Shown here in pieces: positions 6,261 to 8,138 of a DNA stretch of 8,138 nucleotides (position 1 is its first letter; every line of letters starts with the position of its first letter). This DNA is from Candidatus Kaiserbacteria bacterium RIFCSPLOWO2_01_FULL_55_19. Lineage in GTDB: Bacteria > Patescibacteriota > Minisyncoccia > Phycocordibacterales > Phycocordibacteraceae. Position numbers and translations under genes: made by a program. The notes under the pieces are model-generated. The model was not told where the DNA came from. It saw nothing but the letters and a program-made list of their open reading frames with translations, and did not search any database. Location of the stretch: contig MFMD01000009.1 of assembly GCA_001781715.1 (NCBI GenBank), forward strand, positions 1,926-10,063, read 5' to 3'.

Positions 6261-6266
6261 CATCGT

Positions 6267-7259
6267 ATGATTGATCTTGTTGCGACTGCCCGAGCGCTGT
6301 TCGCGCACGGAAAGGGAATCCTTGCGGCGGACGAAAGCGTTCACACCGCGACCGAACGCCTCGCATCCCACGGCATCCCTACGGGTGAGGAGATGCGCCG
6401 GCAATTCCGCGACCTCCTCCTGAACGCCGAAGGCGTGGAGCAGTATCTCTCGGGCGTGATTCTCTTCTCCGAAACGCTCGCGCAAAAGGGGAATGATAAG
6501 AACCTGTTTCCCTTATCGCTTGCCGCGCGCAATATCATGCCGGGTATAAAAGTGGACCTCGGCGCCGATCCGATGAGCGAGAGTCCAGACGAGTTTATTA
6601 CGCAGGGGCTGCTTGACCTCCCCGAGCGTCTCGCCGTGTACAAGAAGCAGGGAGCTCTCTTCACGAAGTGGCGCGCTGTGATTCGTATTGAGGGCGACAC
6701 ACTGCCAACGCCTACCGCAATCCACGAAAATGCCAAACGCCTTGCAAGTTATGCGAAGGAAGTACAGACAGCAGGTCTTGTGCCGATTATAGAACCGGAG
6801 GTGCTCCTTCTGGGGAAGCATAGCCGTGCAGAGGCGCGCGCGGTGATAACCAGAACGCTCGGGACCGTGTTCTCGGTGCTTGAGGAACACTCTGTTGACC
6901 GCGCGAGCGTCGTTCTGAAAACGGCAATGGCTCTTTCAGGGAGCGAAAGCGGGAAGAAAGACACTCCCGAAGAGGTGGCGGAGGATACACTCGCCGCACT
7001 CGCGGAGAGCGTGCCGCGGCAAGTGGCGGGTATTGCCTTCCTCTCCGGCGGACAGACGGCCGACCAGGCGACTGACAATCTCGCCGCGATAATACGGCGC
7101 GCAAAGGATGTTTCAGCCCCGTGGCCGCTCACCTTCTCATTCGCGCGGGCGCTTCAGGACGAGGCGCTCTTCGTGTGGAAGGGGAAGGAAGAGAATGTGG
7201 CGGCCGCCCGCGCCGTTTTCCTCGCCCGTCTCGCCGCAGTCTCCTCCTCCCTCAATTAG
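6267..7259 (+). CDS. class I fructose-bisphosphate aldolase
   Basis: Aldolase reversibly splits fructose 1,6-bisphosphate into dihydroxyacetone phosphate and glyceraldehyde 3-phosphate. Class I enzymes use a lysine Schiff base and no metal. The 330-residue protein has the eukaryote-like glycolytic class I signature GKGILAADES at 15-24 with Asp22, YKKQGALFTKWR with Lys134, IIEPE at 174-178 with Glu176, VVLKTAMA with the predicted Schiff-base Lys218, and FLSGGQT for phosphate binding. It is slightly shorter than animal enzymes (about 360) and lacks their C-terminal tyrosine tail. The start gives MIDLVATARALF and is fixed by the -10 element six bases upstream. Besides its glycolytic reaction, this class often joins erythrose 4-phosphate with dihydroxyacetone phosphate, which could link it to the transketolase genes (inference). 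Confidence 0.95.
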   Translation: MIDLVATARALFAHGKGILAADESVHTATERLASHGIPTGEEMRRQFRDLLLNAEGVEQYLSGVILFSETLAQKGNDKNLFPLSLAARNIMPGIKVDLGADPMSESPDEFITQGLLDLPERLAVYKKQGALFTKWRAVIRIEGDTLPTPTAIHENAKRLASYAKEVQTAGLVPIIEPEVLLLGKHSRAEARAVITRTLGTVFSVLEEHSVDRASVVLKTAMALSGSESGKKDTPEEVAEDTLAALAESVPRQVAGIAFLSGGQTADQATDNLAAIIRRAKDVSAPWPLTFSFARALQDEALFVWKGKEENVAAARAVFLARLAAVSSSLN

Positions 7260-7261
7260 TA

Positions 7262-7286
7262 TGTCGGGACGTACTACGTCCCGACA
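7262..7286. repeat. REP-like palindrome, family 2, downstream copy
   Basis: TGTCGGGACGTA (7262-7273) pairs perfectly with 7275-7286 around a single C. It starts three bases after the aldolase stop and ends ten bases before the end of the convergent RAYT gene, so it could act as a shared transcript end for both. No T-run follows. The central ACGTACTACGT matches the reverse complement of the other copies with one change, so it is inverted relative to them. Confidence 0.9.
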
Positions 7287-7296
7287 CGGTTTGTGC

Positions 7297-7968
7297 CTAA
7301 TATTCAAGTGATTTTGGAGATATATCTTCCATTGCTCTATCCATGAGATATTCTTTAAGGGTAGAAACATACTCCCCGCCAAGGGACCGATCAAAAAGCG
7401 TTTTAGTAAGAATTGACGGGAAATTCGCCGTACCACTGTAATCGAGATAACTGCTCCAGCGATAATTTTTTAGATATTCAAGCACTTTAGCAATCTCTGG
7501 GATAGTACCCTTATCGCGCTCGCGCCATTTTTTCACCCCTGACAGATAATCAAGAGGGTTCAAGTGGAGATAATGGAGGATATACAGAAAATGTTCTCGG
7601 CGTTCTACAAGAATCTTCTTGGTGCGTCCCTGAAATAGAGTGCCTTGGCGCCTGTGTCGTTCATTGAAGTATCTCGCATAGCCGCTGAGTTTACGCAGAA
7701 AAAGTGTTATACCGCCCTCGGCGCGTTCCGAAAGTAATAAGTGATAATGATTCTTCATCAGCGTCCACCCATGGATATCCACTATCCGTTTCCGATGTCG
7801 GGACGTCGTACGTCCCGACATTTCCGGAATCGCAACACCGAGGAATTCTGATGCTGGGGAGGTATCGTTAAATTCATAGAGGTCATGCACGAAGCGCGCA
7901 TAATCTTGTGCGTCTAGGAATATAGTGCGCCCATCAACACCCTTGTTGATTACATGGTACAGCTCCAT
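7297..7968 (-). CDS. REP-associated tyrosine transposase (RAYT), copy 2, with in-frame palindrome
   Basis: The 223-residue protein is a Y1/HUH transposase of the RAYT branch, predicted to nick and join its cognate palindromes as single-stranded hairpins. NHYHLLL carries His74 and His76; the probable nucleophile is Tyr133 in HYLHLNP. MELYHVINKGVDGR, YFNERHRRQGTLFQGR and RWSSYLDYSG align well with copy 1. Residues 50-58, MSGRTTSRH, are encoded entirely by a 27-nt palindrome, nine codons inserted in frame between IPE and RKRIVDIHG, where copy 1 has the seven residues RQSGTHV. The site is a loop about 15 residues before the HUH motif, so the enzyme may still work. The start is ATG 7968, matching copy 1; a longer reading to 8121 only runs through the upstream palindrome and into rplY. 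Confidence 0.88.
   Translation of the reverse strand: MELYHVINKGVDGRTIFLDAQDYARFVHDLYEFNDTSPASEFLGVAIPEMSGRTTSRHRKRIVDIHGWTLMKNHYHLLLSERAEGGITLFLRKLSGYARYFNERHRRQGTLFQGRTKKILVERREHFLYILHYLHLNPLDYLSGVKKWRERDKGTIPEIAKVLEYLKNYRWSSYLDYSGTANFPSILTKTLFDRSLGGEYVSTLKEYLMDRAMEDISPKSLEY
7795..7821. repeat. REP-like palindrome, family 2, inside the RAYT coding sequence
   Basis: ATGTCGGGACGT (7795-7806) pairs perfectly with ACGTCCCGACAT (7810-7821) around CGT. It has the same core and orientation as the copy at 7984-8016. The five bases TTCCG occur directly on both sides (7790-7794 and 7822-7826), resembling a short target duplication, though they may be chance. Its 27-nt length preserves the reading frame. 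Confidence 0.9.
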
Positions 7969-7976
7969 ATTTTCGT

Positions 7977-7982
7977 AGTATA
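7977..7982 (-). promoter_or_regulatory. -10 element (TATACT) of RAYT 2
   Basis: On the minus strand, GGGTTATACT follows directly from the palindrome at 7984-8016 and is eight bases before the ATG at 7968. The same ten bases occur at the same junction in RAYT unit 1, although the palindromes themselves differ. A leaderless transcript with the palindrome over the -35 region is the simplest reading. Confidence 0.5.
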
Positions 7983-7983
7983 A

Positions 7984-8016
7984 CCCATGTCGGGACGTCG
8001 TACGTCCCGACATGGG
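7984..8016. repeat. REP-like palindrome, family 2, upstream copy
   Basis: CCCATGTCGGGACGT (7984-7998) pairs perfectly with 8002-8016 around CGT, giving a 33-nt palindrome, the same length as both family 1 copies. An extra unpaired G at 8017 matches the extra G at 822. It lies between the RAYT 2 promoter and the divergent rplY gene. Confidence 0.9.
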
Positions 8017-8044
8017 GAAAGTTGCGTAAATGTCGGAGATACTG

Positions 8045-8050
8045 CATACT
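8045..8050 (+). promoter_or_regulatory. possible -10 element (CATACT) of rplY
   Basis: TGCATACT lies eight bases before the rplY ATG at 8059, the same spacing class as the other leaderless-type promoters here. The first base of the hexamer departs from TATACT, so it is a weaker candidate. No Shine-Dalgarno sequence precedes the ATG. Confidence 0.35.
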
Positions 8051-8058
8051 CGAGCGAT

Positions 8059-8138
8059 ATGCTTACGCTCATGGTGGAAAAGCGCACTGATACCAGCGCG
8101 ACTGCAACGGCGCTTCGCCACGCGGGTTCTATTCCTGC
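8059..8138 (+). CDS. rplY: 50S ribosomal protein L25 (bL25), N-terminal part only
   Basis: The last 80 bases encode MLTLMVEKRTDTSATATALR and then HAGSIP, cut by the window edge. This matches the N-terminus of bL25/CTC-family proteins, whose usual pattern is a short beta strand, EKR-x-x-x-x, then ALR-x-x-G-x-IPA. bL25 binds 5S rRNA in the large ribosomal subunit; CTC-type forms carry an extra C-terminal domain that cannot be judged here. The ATG at 8059 is chosen because the family starts at this strand. The gene is divergent from RAYT 2. Confidence 0.8.
   Translation, partial: MLTLMVEKRTDTSATATALRHAGSIP

Larger units (their letters stand above)
7262..8016 (-). mobile_element. RAYT unit 2: transposase gene with three palindromes, one internal
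   Basis: A leftward RAYT gene (7297-7968) lies between palindromes at 7262-7286 and 7984-8016, and a third copy (7795-7821) lies inside the gene. The asymmetric centre shows that the downstream copy is inverted relative to the other two, repeating the arrangement of unit 1. The palindrome family (core GTCGGGACG / CGTCCCGAC) differs from that of unit 1 (GTCGGAC / GTCCGAC), although the outer pair design, 33-nt maximum length and the GGGTTATACT junction are shared. The unit sits between aldolase and rplY. Confidence 0.75.

Noticed and set aside
6163..6366. Extension of the kinase reading frame upstream to 6366
   Set aside because: It would run through the 23-bp inverted repeat and 100 bases into the aldolase gene on the opposite strand, and the family N-terminus begins at MDLIAVGD.
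7262..8016. Repeated palindromes as a CRISPR array
   Set aside because: There are only three copies, with irregular spacing of about 160-510 bases, they are themselves palindromic, and the intervening DNA is a coding gene rather than spacers.
7969..8121. Extension of the RAYT 2 reading frame upstream to 8121
   Set aside because: The added residues are read through the upstream palindrome and antisense to rplY; the homologous RAYT 1 starts at the equivalent MEFYHV, and a -10 element lies just before ATG 7968.

Overview
This 8.1-kb window looks like part of a bacterial chromosome from the Candidate Phyla Radiation (Patescibacteria), most likely a Parcubacteria/Kaiserbacteria-type lineage. That placement is an inference. 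It rests on a transketolase split into two genes, a divergent ribulose-phosphate-3-epimerase-like protein with a WPY motif, a compact layout, few Shine-Dalgarno sequences, and TATACT-type -10 elements so close to start codons that many transcripts are probably leaderless. No species can be named from the sequence alone.

Layout. Positions 1-51 hold the 3' tail of an unidentified rightward gene. Positions 98-821 hold a REP-associated tyrosine transposase (RAYT, leftward) bracketed by two 33-nt palindromes. A promoter region with a 9-bp dyad follows, then a rightward block of central carbon genes: gap (GAPDH), rpiB (8-nt overlap), an rpe-like gene, transketolase N-half, transketolase C-half (8-nt overlap), and an unrecognised 59-codon membrane-protein gene joined by an ATGA overlap. 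A leftward PfkB-family sugar kinase converges on that small gene. It diverges from a rightward class I fructose-bisphosphate aldolase. The 104 bp between the kinase and the aldolase carry a perfect 23-bp inverted repeat that places two -10 elements symmetrically. Positions 7262-8016 hold a second RAYT (leftward) with its own, different palindrome family; one palindrome copy sits in frame inside the transposase gene. The window ends in the first 26 codons of rplY (ribosomal protein bL25).

Function. GAPDH, RpiB, the Rpe-like protein, the two transketolase halves and aldolase form the triose/pentose/hexose phosphate exchange of lower glycolysis and the non-oxidative pentose phosphate pathway. 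This is a common core in CPR bacteria that lack parts of upper glycolysis. The PfkB-type kinase shares a mirrored promoter region with aldolase and may phosphorylate a sugar or sugar phosphate feeding it. No transaldolase is present here.

Main points for a second look: two RAYTs each with a private palindrome family, one of which has invaded its own transposase ORF in frame; the mirrored promoter between the kinase and aldolase genes; the hidden small membrane protein coupled to transketolase; the recurrent leaderless-type promoter spacing; and the loss of two metal-ligand histidines in the Rpe-like protein.
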